Counted from the first letter of the stretch, positions 1 through 8,574 are shown. The stretch: 64,000 nt of DNA from Modicisalibacter xianhensis (GCF_900113605.1 NZ_FOPY01000001.1:338033-402032); one strand, 5' to 3'. Translations and numbers: made by a program. Notes: generated from the sequence alone by a model not told the origin.

Positions 1-1584
1 TGCCTCTTCCATGCGGCGCTCGAAGCCACGCCGATTGAGCAGGCCGGTCAATGGGTCGTGCTCTGCCTCCCAGCGCTGCAGGGCTTCCACCTCGCGCGTG
101 TGGGTGATGTCCTTCATCGTGCCCACGAAACCGAGCGGGCGGCCATCGGTCAGGCGTACCAGACTGGCATGCGCCTCGACCCAGATCGTCTCTCCCCGGG
201 CGGTAAGGTAACGATACTGGCGCTGGAAATCGCGCCCGGTAGTCAGCGTATCCTGCCAATGATCCCTGACGTCCTGCCTGTCGCTGGCATGGACATGCGC
301 GCCGAAACTGCGCTGACGATATGCCTTGAGATCATAGCCGGTCAGTTGCGTCATGGCCGGGTTGATGTAACGCAACTGACCTTCGAGGTCGTAGATGAAC
401 ATGCACACCGGCGAAGACGCCAGTACGGCATCCAGGAAGGCCTGACGGTCGAGCAGTTCGCCTTCGGTCAGGCGCTGTTTCTCGACGACACGGTTGAATG
501 TCTCCATGACCTGATTCAGTTCGGTAGCACCAGTGCGCAACTCGACACGTTCGCGCAAGCCTTGCCCCACGGCATGAATCTGGCGCTCCAGGCGCGTCAA
601 CGGCCACAGGGCCAGGCGCAGGAGCCACCATAACAATGCCAGCATGACCACGACGGTAACAGTACCCACCAGCCACATGTGGCGGACGAACCACTCCAGC
701 GGCGCAAACGCCTGCTCGCGAGGCACCATCACGCTGACGACCCAGTTGGCCGGCCAGACCTGGCGGTAGGCCTGCAAGGCCATCTGTCCATCGGCGAGCG
801 GGCCAACGGCATTGCCCTGCCACCCGGCCAGCGCCAGGTCCAGCCAAGGGTTCTGCTCAGCCGGAGGGGCATCCTCCAGGATCCAGCGCAGGTCCGGGTG
901 CACCAGGATCTTGCCGGAGGCAGTCGTCAAGGCGGCAAAGCCCTGGTCGCCGATACGAATACGACGCAGCTTTTCGAAGAAGCTGCCCTGCCGGATGTTG
1001 ACGACACCGCCGACGAGTCCCTCGAACGCTCCATCAGGACCCGTCAATGGCACGCTGAGCATGAGCAGGGGCACTCGGCTGGCCCGGCCGAAGAAGGGCT
1101 CGCTGACATAAGGACCACCGACCTGGCGCTGGAAAGCAAAATATCCCTTGTCGGATACATCCAGCCCCTGGCGACCGGCAACCCGGGGCCAGTCAGCCAG
1201 AACACGGCCATCCCTGCCAACCACCACCAGGCCATCGAACAGGGCCAGCAGCGCATCGTTGTGACGGAGTGCGGTACGCAGCAGTGTGGCACTGGCGCTG
1301 CCTGTCGCCGGTAACTGGCTCGCCAGTCGATCGAGCGAATCGAAGCGCAACAGAATCTCTCGCTCGATCATCTCAGCGATGATTCTCGCCTCGTATTCGA
1401 GGTGCTCATCGCTGACTTCCCGGATCAGGCGCTGCCCCGAATCCCAGGTCGACAGCAGAATGGCGGCAATCACCACGATCCAGCCGATGGCCAGCCCTAG
1501 CAATAAACGCTTGTGCAGCGAGCGGACACCCAGCGTCAGGACCCGGCCGACACGCTGGAGCCCTGCGGCAAGCCTCCCTTTCAA
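1..1584 (-). CDS. Membrane-bound sensor diguanylate cyclase (dCache-PAS-GGDEF), partial at the window edge
   Basis: The reading frame runs off the left edge. It has a first membrane segment at about residues 27-47, a large extracytoplasmic dCache-like sensor region to about residue 300, a second membrane segment at about 303-330 (rich in W, L and V), a linker, a PAS/PAC domain at about 378-500 and the start of a GGDEF domain (HDPLTGLLNRRGFERRMEEA, the typical opening). The GGDEF signature itself lies outside the window, so cyclase activity cannot be judged and an EAL domain could follow. The start chosen is TTG at 1584, the first usable codon after an in-frame stop, with a GAGG ribosome site about 7 bases before it. 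Likely role: c-di-GMP turnover controlled by an extracellular ligand. It is not obviously part of the polyamine operon next to it. Confidence 0.85.
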   Translation of the reverse strand, partial: MKGRLAAGLQRVGRVLTLGVRSLHKRLLLGLAIGWIVVIAAILLSTWDSGQRLIREVSDEHLEYEARIIAEMIEREILLRFDSLDRLASQLPATGSASATLLRTALRHNDALLALFDGLVVVGRDGRVLADWPRVAGRQGLDVSDKGYFAFQRQVGGPYVSEPFFGRASRVPLLMLSVPLTGPDGAFEGLVGGVVNIRQGSFFEKLRRIRIGDQGFAALTTASGKILVHPDLRWILEDAPPAEQNPWLDLALAGWQGNAVGPLADGQMALQAYRQVWPANWVVSVMVPREQAFAPLEWFVRHMWLVGTVTVVVMLALLWWLLRLALWPLTRLERQIHAVGQGLRERVELRTGATELNQVMETFNRVVEKQRLTEGELLDRQAFLDAVLASSPVCMFIYDLEGQLRYINPAMTQLTGYDLKAYRQRSFGAHVHASDRQDVRDHWQDTLTTGRDFQRQYRYLTARGETIWVEAHASLVRLTDGRPLGFVGTMKDITHTREVEALQRWEAEHDPLTGLLNRRGFERRMEEA

Positions 1585-1705
1585 GGATTTTCCTCAGGCA
1601 AAAAAGCGAAAGGCCTAGGATATAAGCCTGAGGATAGGCCTGGCTATTGTACGATCAGTTAAAGTCGCGCTTACGTTCAACGCTGTCTGCCCGACTCTCG
1701 CCAGA

Positions 1706-2506
1706 CTAGACCCCTTTGGGCTTCAGTTCGCGACGTCTCTTCAGCTCGTAGACGACGGCAATCAGGATCGTGATGACAATCAGCACCAGCCCCAGCGCAT
1801 TGACGGCAGGCGTCAATCCGGTGCGCACCTTGGAAGCGATGTAAACGGTCAGGGTGGTGTCGTAGCCGACCACGAACAGCGAGGTGTTGTAATTCTCGAA
1901 GGACTGCAGGAAGGCAATGACGGCTGCCGACAGGATGGCCGGCTTGAGAAACGGCAGCAGTACCCGCCGAAACGCCTGCCAGGGCGTGGCTCCCAAGTCC
2001 AGCGCCGCTCGCTCCAGGGTACGGTCGAAGCGCTGCAAGCGCGCCATGACCATCAACATCACATAGGCCGAGATGAACGTGGCCTGCCCCAGGACGGTGA
2101 GGAAAGTGCCGCCGCTGACCCCGAACTCGCGCCAGAAGATCAGTGTGGATATGCCGATGATGACGCCGGGTGTCAGCAATGGCGACAGGATGAGGCCGTA
2201 GACGAAGGGCTTGGCCCGGCTCTCGACAGTCGTCAGGAACAGCGCACTGGCCACGCCGATAGGCACGGCCAGGCACAGCACCCCGCCGGCGACCAGCAGG
2301 CTGTTGCCCAGCGCTGCCCACATCCTGCCATCGGCCCACAGCTCCGCAAACCACTTGAGCGTGGTCCCGTTCCACGGCGTGATGGTCGGAAAGCGACTGT
2401 CATTGAAGGTAGCCACCGCCATGATCGCCAGCGGCAGGAACAGGTAGACGAAGAACAGGCCGATATACAGCCGCAGACCCCAGTCGAAAAAGCGCTGCGC
2501 ACTCAT
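1706..2506 (-). CDS. Polyamine-type ABC transporter permease (PotC/PotI family)
   Basis: This inner-membrane permease (266 aa) has about six hydrophobic segments and the BPD_transp_1 fold. The cytoplasmic loop (LERAALDLGATPWQAFRRV, about residues 165-185) is the EAA motif that contacts the ATPase. The family moves spermidine, putrescine or related polyamines and amines inward. It is the last gene of a four-gene operon (binding protein, ATPase, permease, permease). The start at 2506 is preceded by AAGGAAG five bases upstream; a longer frame begins at 2527 but would lie inside the upstream permease gene. The real substrate cannot be read from sequence. Confidence 0.9.
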   Translation of the reverse strand: MSAQRFFDWGLRLYIGLFFVYLFLPLAIMAVATFNDSRFPTITPWNGTTLKWFAELWADGRMWAALGNSLLVAGGVLCLAVPIGVASALFLTTVESRAKPFVYGLILSPLLTPGVIIGISTLIFWREFGVSGGTFLTVLGQATFISAYVMLMVMARLQRFDRTLERAALDLGATPWQAFRRVLLPFLKPAILSAAVIAFLQSFENYNTSLFVVGYDTTLTVYIASKVRTGLTPAVNALGLVLIVITILIAVVYELKRRRELKPKGV

Positions 2507-2516
2507 GTGTGCTTCC

Positions 2517-3404
2517 TTATTTTGCAATGTCCGCCAGGCCCACCTTGAACAGGCGCATGACCAGTGCCATGAAACCGATGCACAGGATCAGCAGCAGGAA
2601 GGCGTAAGCAGCCCCCTGGTTCCAATCCCCGCCTTCGAAGAACCAGTTGTAGATGATCTGCGTGAACCAGCGACTGCCCGGCGAGCCCAGCAAGGCCGGC
2701 ACGGCATAGCTGCCCGCCGCCAGCATGAAGGTCATGATGCAGCCCGTGGCAATGCCGGGCTTGGCATGCGGAATCACGATGCGCCAATGGGTACGCAGGC
2801 TGCCCGCGCCCAGGTCGCGCGCGGCGCGAATCTGGTTGCCGTCCAGGCTCTCGATGGCGTTGTAGAGCGGAAACACCATGAACAGGATGTAGGCATAGAC
2901 CATGCCGACCAGCACCCCGGTGTCGCCATTGAGAAAGCGGATGGGCCGCTCGATCAGCCCCAGGGTCAGGAGGATCTCGTTGAGGGGCCCGCGGAATGCC
3001 AGCAGAATGAACCATGAGAAGGTGCGCAGTATCTCGTTGATCCAGAACGGGATGATCAGCAGCAGCAGGCACAGCGCCGCCTGCCCGGGGGTGGCAGTCT
3101 TGGCCAGGTAATAGGCCAGCGGATAACTGACCAGCAACGTCAGGGACGTGACCAGTACGCTCGACCATAGCGTCTTGAAGAAGATCGATAGGTGGATGTC
3201 ATTGTTGAACAGGGTGACGTAGTTGATCAGGGTCCAGCCATCCTTGGGCCCGCCGATTTCCGCTGGCAGCAAGCTGGGCCGCAGCGAGTAGTCGATCATC
3301 TGCAACTGGGGTAACGTCACCATCAGGATCAGCCAGATACCCAGGATGCCGGCGATGGCCATGGCCACCGGGGCACCGAATCGCGCCTTAAGCTGACGAA
3401 ACAT
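2517..3404 (-). CDS. Polyamine-type ABC transporter permease (PotB/PotH family)
   Basis: This is the first of the two permeases (295 aa), with multiple membrane segments starting at about residue 15 (VAMAIAGILGIWLILMV) and the EAA loop near the C-terminal third (AARDLGAGSLRTHWRIVIP). It pairs with the following permease to form the membrane channel of a polyamine-type importer. The start at 3404 has an AGGGAG ribosome site and overlaps the end of the ATPase gene by 17 bases, so translation is probably coupled. An upstream in-frame start at 3482 would overlap the ATPase gene by about 95 bases and adds an unlike-membrane, proline-rich tail, so I rejected it. Confidence 0.9.
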   Translation of the reverse strand: MFRQLKARFGAPVAMAIAGILGIWLILMVTLPQLQMIDYSLRPSLLPAEIGGPKDGWTLINYVTLFNNDIHLSIFFKTLWSSVLVTSLTLLVSYPLAYYLAKTATPGQAALCLLLLIIPFWINEILRTFSWFILLAFRGPLNEILLTLGLIERPIRFLNGDTGVLVGMVYAYILFMVFPLYNAIESLDGNQIRAARDLGAGSLRTHWRIVIPHAKPGIATGCIMTFMLAAGSYAVPALLGSPGSRWFTQIIYNWFFEGGDWNQGAAYAFLLLILCIGFMALVMRLFKVGLADIAK

Positions 3405-4557
3405 GCGGGCTCTCCCTGTCGGGGCGTGTGGCGGCTTCCTGTATCTCGCCCGTCTCGGCATCGAGCATGGGCGAGCCGTCATCGGCCATCACGATGGCCT
3501 TGTCCGGGGCATAACCGAAGCTTGCGGTCTGGCCCGGTTGCAGGGCGCTGCCCTCGCCTTGCCCGGCCAGGATGCGCAGCGTGTCGCCTGTCGCCACGAG
3601 GCGGGCCTCGAGCATGCGCCAGGCCCCTTCGAAACTGACCGTCTCGATGCGAACCTCCAGCCGTGGCGCTTCCGTTTCCTCCTCGGCACTGCTTGGGGAA
3701 AGATGCTCGGGGCGCACGAACAGGGCTGCCGGCTGGCCAGGGCTGAGTTCGCTTTCGCAACGCCCGGTGAGCCGTCCTAGCCCGGGGACCTCGAGCACCG
3801 CCAGCCCCGCATGACATTCCACCACTCGCCCGGGCAGACGATTGTTCTCACCGACGAACGTCGCCACGAACGGTGTCTTGGGCCGGTGATAGAGCGTTTC
3901 GGGGTCGGCCACCTGCTGGATGCGCCCCGCCGACATCACGGCGACCCGGTCCGACATGGCCAAGGCCTCGCCCTGGTCATGGGTGATGTAAATGAAGGTG
4001 ATGCCGGTCTTGCGCTGGATGGCCTTGAGTTCGTTGCGCATGTGCTGGCGCAGCTTGAGATCCAGCGCCGAGAGCGGTTCGTCCAACAGCAGCACACGCG
4101 GCTCCACGGCCAGGGCCCGGGCGATGGCCACCCGCTGCTTCTGGCCACCCGAAAGCGCCGACACAGGCTTGTCACCGCTTCCACCCAAGGCAACCAGGTC
4201 AAGCAATTCGTCCGCCTTGCGCCGCCGGGTAGTGCGATCCACACCACGCACTTCCAAGCCGAACTCGATGTTCTGATAGACGCTCATCAACGGGAACAGC
4301 GCCAGGTTCTGGAAGATCATCGCCGTAGGGCGATGGTTCACCGCCACGCCACGCATCGAGGCATCGCCGATGCGCACATCGCCTTCGCTCGGCGTCAGAA
4401 AACCGCTGATGATGTTCAGCAGTGTAGTCTTCCCGCACCCCGACGGGCCGAGGAAGCTGAAAAACTCGCCCGAGCGAATCTCCAATGAAGTCGGCTCGAT
4501 AGCCGTGAAATCGCCAAAGCGCATGACGACCCTATCCAGGGTAACGCTGCTATCCAT
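3388..4557 (-). CDS. Polyamine-type ABC transporter ATP-binding protein (PotA/PotG family)
   Basis: The ATPase subunit (389 aa) energises the importer. It has Walker A GPSGCGKT (about residues 38-45), Q-loop IFQNLALFP, signature LSGGQKQRV, Walker B LLLDEP and H-loop ITHDQGEA, followed by a C-terminal TOBE-like domain from about residue 245 (VGENNRLPGRV). Length and domain order match PotA-type ATPases. It sits between the binding protein and the permeases. A 143-base gap with a large hairpin separates it from the binding protein gene. The start has AGGAA about 6 bases upstream. Confidence 0.93.
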   Translation of the reverse strand: MDSSVTLDRVVMRFGDFTAIEPTSLEIRSGEFFSFLGPSGCGKTTLLNIISGFLTPSEGDVRIGDASMRGVAVNHRPTAMIFQNLALFPLMSVYQNIEFGLEVRGVDRTTRRRKADELLDLVALGGSGDKPVSALSGGQKQRVAIARALAVEPRVLLLDEPLSALDLKLRQHMRNELKAIQRKTGITFIYITHDQGEALAMSDRVAVMSAGRIQQVADPETLYHRPKTPFVATFVGENNRLPGRVVECHAGLAVLEVPGLGRLTGRCESELSPGQPAALFVRPEHLSPSSAEEETEAPRLEVRIETVSFEGAWRMLEARLVATGDTLRILAGQGEGSALQPGQTASFGYAPDKAIVMADDGSPMLDAETGEIQEAATRPDRESPHVSSA

Positions 4558-4626
4558 CCAGGTTCCTGTTGTTATTGGTCACGAAAAGTCAGGGCAACAG
4601 TATCGCGAGATGCCGAGACAAGGCGG

Positions 4627-4672
4627 ATAGCGATGCGAAGACGGCGTTGTCCGCCAACGTCCGCATCGCTAT
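4627..4672 (-). other. Large interrupted stem-loop between the binding protein and ATPase genes
   Basis: ATAGCGATGCG (4627-4637) and CGCATCGCTAT (4662-4672) are perfect 11-base arms, and inner GACG/CGTC and GCG/CGC pairs extend the stem towards the loop. It begins 28 bases after the stop of the binding protein gene and has no T-run on the transcribed strand. It is therefore unlikely to be a simple intrinsic terminator. A hairpin here fits RNA protection or partial termination, which would give more binding protein than membrane subunits. That role is inference. Confidence 0.6.
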
Positions 4673-4700
4673 GCCATTTTCAGGGCAAGCGTTGTCGGTC

Positions 4701-5819
4701 CTAGGCGGACAGGTAGCGGTCCTGATACTCGTTGCGCAGCGCCACGTACCAAGGCTCCTGGATCGGCCACCACCACAGGTTGGCCAGGTCCTCCTGGGTA
4801 TAGGATTGCTCGAAGAAACGCCGCGTCGCCTCGGGCAGCAGCTTCTCTGCGCCCACCGAGGTGGAGTTGTAGCCGGTGGACTTGACGAACATGGCACCCG
4901 CCTCGGGCGTGTAGTACCAGTTGATCAGTTCGTAGACAGCATCGACGTTCTGGGCATTGCGCGGAATCACGAAGCCCTCCATCCATGCCAGCGCGCCCTC
5001 CTTGGGTGCGGCATAGCCGATATCCATGCCCTCGCTCTGCAGGCGGAACGCGGTACTGTCCCACGTCTGGCCTATCACGGCCCCATTGGTGCGGAACGCG
5101 GCCTGGGCTTCGTTCTCGGTATTCCAGTACTGGGCAATGAGCCCCTTGTGCTTGACCGCTTCCTCGAGAATCACATCGAAGTTGGCGCGCATCGCCACTT
5201 CGGATTGATAGGATTCCAGCAGCGGACGCGGCAGCTTGCCTTGCGCCTGCAGCCAGAGCCCAATGCCGACCAGGGCGGAGTGGCCACGCACGGTCACGCC
5301 CTGCCCATTCTCGGGGTTCCAAAGGTCGCCATAACTCAGATTGGCAGGATCGATAGCGGCATACTGGCGATCAAACGCGATTGCCTCGGTGCCCCAGTCG
5401 CTGGGTGCGAAGTAACGCTTGCCATCGACTACGCCGCCGACCCGCGAGCCTTCGATCGCGCTTTCCAGGCACCCGGCCCACTTGATGCGCGACTCGTCGA
5501 GCGGCTGGACCAGTTCGTGGTCGAGATAGCCCGGTACACGGTCCACCGTGGGCATGATCACGTCGAAGCCGCTGCCGTCGCTGGCACGCAGCGAGTTCAT
5601 CAATTCGTCGTTGGTGCCATACGGCGTGAAGGTCGCGTTGATCCCGGTCTTGTCGCGAAAATCGGCCAGCATTTCGTCAGTGAAGTACCCCGCCCAGGCA
5701 TAGATACGCAGGTTCTGCTCCTGCGCCAGCGCCTTGTTGATATAAAAACTTGGCAGGCTGGCGGCAGCCCCTGCAGCCAAGGTGCCCTGCAGGAAACGAC
5801 GACGCGAGATCGACGACAT
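4701..5819 (-). CDS. Periplasmic polyamine-type substrate-binding protein (PotD/PotF family)
   Basis: This solute-binding protein (372 aa) starts with a twin-arginine signal peptide (SRRRFLQGTLAAGAAASLPS, about residues 5-24), so export through Tat is likely. The mature part begins near QEQNLRIYAWAGYFTDEML and has the PotD/PotF pattern, including the aromatic residues expected in the amine pocket (YAWAGYF, about 38-44) and WDSTAF further on. It is the first gene of the importer operon and the likely specificity determinant. The substrate may be spermidine, putrescine or another amine. The start is supported by GAGGAA about 6 bases upstream. Confidence 0.92.
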   Translation of the reverse strand: MSSISRRRFLQGTLAAGAAASLPSFYINKALAQEQNLRIYAWAGYFTDEMLADFRDKTGINATFTPYGTNDELMNSLRASDGSGFDVIMPTVDRVPGYLDHELVQPLDESRIKWAGCLESAIEGSRVGGVVDGKRYFAPSDWGTEAIAFDRQYAAIDPANLSYGDLWNPENGQGVTVRGHSALVGIGLWLQAQGKLPRPLLESYQSEVAMRANFDVILEEAVKHKGLIAQYWNTENEAQAAFRTNGAVIGQTWDSTAFRLQSEGMDIGYAAPKEGALAWMEGFVIPRNAQNVDAVYELINWYYTPEAGAMFVKSTGYNSTSVGAEKLLPEATRRFFEQSYTQEDLANLWWWPIQEPWYVALRNEYQDRYLSA

Positions 5820-5911
5820 GGAAGTGTTCCTCGTTCTTCTGGTTATGTTCGGGTGGGGCTAACAGCCCAACGCCGCTAATGATGGCTGGCGTAACACGAC
5901 AGTCCGATGAC

Positions 5912-5931
5912 AATTGAATGACAGTTCAATT
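5912..5931. promoter_or_regulatory. Inverted repeat upstream of the polyamine ABC operon (candidate operator)
   Basis: AATTGAA (5912-5918), a 6-base spacer and TTCAATT (5925-5931) form a perfect 7+7 inverted repeat about 93 bases upstream of the binding protein start. It lies in the only AT-rich part of this gap. It has the size of a dimeric repressor site. No regulator gene is adjacent, so the protein that might bind it is unknown. Confidence 0.45.
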
Positions 5932-5996
5932 ATGACCGGGTTGGAGGCGATTGCCGCTCAAGGTGGGCCAGAATGTTCAACGCTGGGTAAGCGGAA

Positions 5997-6038
5997 GAAG
6001 GCAGAAGGCAGAAGGCAGAAGGCAGAAGGCAGAAGGCA
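5997..6038. repeat. Six tandem copies of the heptamer GAAGGCA
   Basis: The 7-base unit GAAGGCA is repeated six times without a mismatch (42 bases) in the intergenic region between the porin terminator and the polyamine ABC operon. The rest of the 5820-6133 gap holds the operon leader, the 20-base inverted repeat at 5912-5931 and the porin terminator. I see no gene in it. The unit length is not a multiple of three, and copy number could change by slippage. Confidence 0.95.
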
Positions 6039-6070
6039 GGTAGCTTTGTAGGAAACTTTCAGGCAATAGA

Positions 6071-6094
6071 AAGCCGGCCCCAAAGGGCCGGCTT
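6071..6094 (-). terminator. Intrinsic terminator of the porin gene
   Basis: AAGCCGGCCC (6071-6080) and GGGCCGGCTT (6085-6094) form a perfect 10-bp stem with a 4-base loop, 40 bases downstream of the porin stop. On the minus strand it is followed by TTTCTATTG. This is a strong stem with a short T-rich tail. Confidence 0.85.
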
Positions 6095-6133
6095 CAGTAT
6101 CACGAGAAAGTCGTGAAAGGGTGTTCTGTCCGC

Positions 6134-7297
6134 TTAGAACGCGTAGACAGCACCAACGGAGATACCGTCGTCTTCATCTTCATCACGATCGTACCAGGCA
6201 GCTTCAACGTAGGTGTACATGGCAGAAGAGAGGTTGTAGGTGGCACCCAGCACGACTTCGTTGTATGACTCGTCGCTGGTATCGGTCGGCAGGTCCGCAT
6301 CGTTCACGGCATCGCTGAAGGTATCGCCGAAATCGGAGCCACCTACGTCAACATATTGGTAGGCACCATAAACATCACCGAAGCCGTAACCATAACGAGC
6401 TCCGAGGGCGTAGCGATTCTGATCGGCGAACAGATCAGAGTCCCCTGACTCGTAACGCTCATATTTGGCAGCTACAAGAAGGGCGTCGATGGAGTATTGG
6501 AAGGTCACACCAAACTGGTCGCCAGCATCGAACTCTGTCTCACCTGCAACGAGTTCACCGTCTACGCCTTCTTCCAAGTAGGTAGCACCAGACACGTCGC
6601 CATCGTAGATAGCAAGGTTGTCGTAAACAGCGGCAACGGAGAAGGCACCGACTTCATACTTCACACCACCGAAGAAGGAAGCGCTACCGGAGCTATCGAC
6701 GTTTTCGCCCTCAGCGTCGCCCTTGTACTGGGTACCGACGGCGAACTGGAAACCACTGAAGGACGGTGACAGATACTGGAGCTTGTCGCCTTCACGATCA
6801 CTGTCTGAGTTCTGAGTATTAACACCATCATCGCCAGTGACGAGGCTATTGCTGTCAGTGACGTCAAAATATTCGTTGTTGGAGATCGGATCCTGGACCC
6901 AGTCATCGATCAGCGCATCCCAGGAACCCAGGCGAACGTCACCAAAGTTACCTTTCAAACCCATGTAAGCCTGATCGCTGCGTGACAGGCCGTCTTCAGC
7001 GTCATCACCTTTCGACTCGTCAGCATTGAATTCCCACTCAGCCTTGAAGTAACCGGTTAGGCCTGGGTTGATGATATGCTGACCAGTCACACCGAAGGTA
7101 GAACCATTGTCGAAGATATCATCTTCAGACTCTACAGATCCGTCATCTTGTGCAGTTTCGATGCTGCGGTAAGCGATCTGGAGGTTACCGTAGATGTCGA
7201 GCTGAGTACCGTCCTGGTTGTAGACAGTCGCGGCCTGAGCAGCGGCGGAGGCACCCAGGGCACCGGCAATAGCAGTCGCTAAGAGCGTCTTTTTCAT
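6134..7297 (-). CDS. Outer-membrane general porin (Gram-negative OmpC/OmpF-like superfamily)
   Basis: This 387-residue protein has a classical signal peptide (MKKTLLATAIAGALGASAAAQA, cut probably after AQA at residue 22) and a mature part with alternating hydrophobic beta-strand pattern (QLDIYGNLQIAYRS, AYMGLKGNFGDVRLGSWD). It ends in phenylalanine (GAVYAF), the usual BAM recognition signal. The mature protein is very rich in D and E (for example YDRDEDEDDG), as in halophile outer-membrane proteins. It should form a trimeric pore for small solutes. It is transcribed alone, ends at a clear terminator, and has AAGGAAC before the start. Codon use appears biased (few rare codons), which suggests strong expression. 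Confidence 0.93.
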   Translation of the reverse strand: MKKTLLATAIAGALGASAAAQAATVYNQDGTQLDIYGNLQIAYRSIETAQDDGSVESEDDIFDNGSTFGVTGQHIINPGLTGYFKAEWEFNADESKGDDAEDGLSRSDQAYMGLKGNFGDVRLGSWDALIDDWVQDPISNNEYFDVTDSNSLVTGDDGVNTQNSDSDREGDKLQYLSPSFSGFQFAVGTQYKGDAEGENVDSSGSASFFGGVKYEVGAFSVAAVYDNLAIYDGDVSGATYLEEGVDGELVAGETEFDAGDQFGVTFQYSIDALLVAAKYERYESGDSDLFADQNRYALGARYGYGFGDVYGAYQYVDVGGSDFGDTFSDAVNDADLPTDTSDESYNEVVLGATYNLSSAMYTYVEAAWYDRDEDEDDGISVGAVYAF

Positions 7298-7752
7298 CGC
7301 GATAGTTCCTTAACTAGCTTACTGTTCGATCGTTGTCTGCGTTATGCAGCCGGCTTGCCAGGCGCCCTCGACAGAAGTTAGGAAGGACTGCCTTAGCGAA
7401 GCCTTGTTATTGTCCAATGCTCGCAGGAGAAACCTTATACCGGGTCCATTCGGAACGCAACAAGAAAAAAACACTGTTTTTAATCCTTGTGCACGAAAGT
7501 CGAATAGTGCCCTATCGCTAGTGTTGCCCTGCGTGCCAGGCCATGGTCATCGTGATGCAACCACGCCTTGCTCGCACCGTAATCCGCCTTCATGACAGCA
7601 AGATGACGAATGCGAACGCCGTTCATGATGAGCAGCCACCGGCTGAGTTGCAAGGGCTCGCCAAGCGCTAATAGACACTTGCTGACCAACGCCCAGCCAA
7701 CGCAGCCCCAGCGGGCAAAATAAAGCGCATGGCTATCAGCTACTTAACACAA
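7298..7752. other. Long non-coding gap upstream of the porin gene
   Basis: About 450 bases lie between the porin start and the terminator of the next operon. The stretch holds the porin leader and probably its promoter and regulator sites, with an AT-rich patch at about 7461-7492. Small open frames in it lack ribosome sites and family-like sequence. I see no tRNA or recognisable small RNA. A long control region is common for osmoregulated porins, but no specific site could be assigned. Confidence 0.5.
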
Positions 7753-7778
7753 AAAAACCGGCAAAATTGCCGGTTTTT
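7753..7778. terminator. Bidirectional-looking intrinsic terminator after the lgt-thyA-folA-proQ operon
   Basis: AAAAACCGGCAA (7753-7764) and TTGCCGGTTTTT (7767-7778) form a near-perfect 12-bp stem flanked by A and T runs on both sides. It lies 23 bases downstream of the ProQ-domain gene (minus strand), and works in principle in both directions. Confidence 0.88.
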
Positions 7779-7800
7779 CATGCCAAACTGAACGCACCGA

Positions 7801-8574
7801 TTACTGTCGGCCACCATGCTTGGCCAACAATTCGCTCAATTTTTCATCAAGCCGTGCGTGACGCTTGGCTTCTGTCTTGTCCTTGCGACCCTTGTCGCGC
7901 TCACGCTGGCGGGCCTGAAGACCGTCGAGCTTCTTGCGGGCGTGCTGGGCCTCTTCATCATTCACCGTCCCCGCCGGCTGGCCATCCAGATCGACACGCT
8001 CGATACCGGGCCTCACGGCCTTGAGGTAACGCGGCAGGTGGACATAACAGGCCAGCGCCCGGCGCACCAATTTCTCTGGCCAGGGCTCACGCGCCAGCAG
8101 GTCCTCGTGGATACCGACCTTGAGTGGCCGCGTATGCCCCTTGAAGAAGGTGTTCGTGTAACGACGGTACCATTCGTTGAGCAGCGCCTGGGGAGACGGC
8201 AGCTCTTCCTCGGCCTGGGGCGCTGCATCGGCCGGTGGCTCGGGCTTGGAGGTGTCCGACACCGGCGGTTCAGGCGCTTCGGTTTCGGCTTGGGCTTGGG
8301 CTTGGGCTTGGGCCTCGACAACGTTAGCGTCATCGCTGCTGCCTGTAGCTACCGCTGCCCCTCGCTGGGGTGACGGATAGTCACGCACTGCGGGCGTTGG
8401 CGGTTCTTCGACCGATGAGACCAAGGCCTGCTGGGATTCCAGAGCCTCGCGCAGGCGCCGGTTTTCCGCTTCCAACGTGGCGACACGCTGACGTAACGAG
8501 GCAATTTCGCTCAGGCCCAGGCGGGCCTGCGCCTCCAGCAAATCGAATAGCGCGGTGGTGCGTTCGTTGATCAA
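7801..8574 (-). CDS. ProQ/FinO-domain RNA-binding protein with N-terminal coiled coil
   Basis: The C-terminal half (about residues 125-225) matches the ProQ/FinO fold: GHTRPLKVGIHEDLL, RRALACYVHLPRYLKAVRPG and RVDLDGQPAG are diagnostic. Members bind structured RNAs and act as RNA chaperones for small RNAs and mRNAs. The first 50 residues (LEAQARLGLSEIASLRQRVATLEAENRRL by pattern) look like a short coiled coil, followed by a low-complexity P/E/Q/A linker with an (AQ)4 run. The tail is lysine/arginine rich. The start is TTG at 8574 with GGGGGAGA 7 bases before it. It is the last gene of the lgt-thyA-folA operon. E. coli ProQ has the domain at the N-terminus, so this is a different architecture. 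Confidence 0.88.
   Translation of the reverse strand: MINERTTALFDLLEAQARLGLSEIASLRQRVATLEAENRRLREALESQQALVSSVEEPPTPAVRDYPSPQRGAAVATGSSDDANVVEAQAQAQAQAETEAPEPPVSDTSKPEPPADAAPQAEEELPSPQALLNEWYRRYTNTFFKGHTRPLKVGIHEDLLAREPWPEKLVRRALACYVHLPRYLKAVRPGIERVDLDGQPAGTVNDEEAQHARKKLDGLQARQRERDKGRKDKTEAKRHARLDEKLSELLAKHGGRQ

Noticed and set aside
4569..5879. Long open frame on the plus strand opposite the binding protein gene
   Set aside because: It mirrors the minus-strand gene in codon periodicity, has no domain or ribosome site and lacks family-like sequence. The real gene has a Tat signal and PotD pattern.
5997..6038. CRISPR-like repeat
   Set aside because: The repeats are short, directly adjacent and have no spacers, so this is a simple tandem repeat.
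7480..7689. Small open frame in the gap upstream of the porin
   Set aside because: No ribosome site at a sensible distance and no similarity to any family I know.
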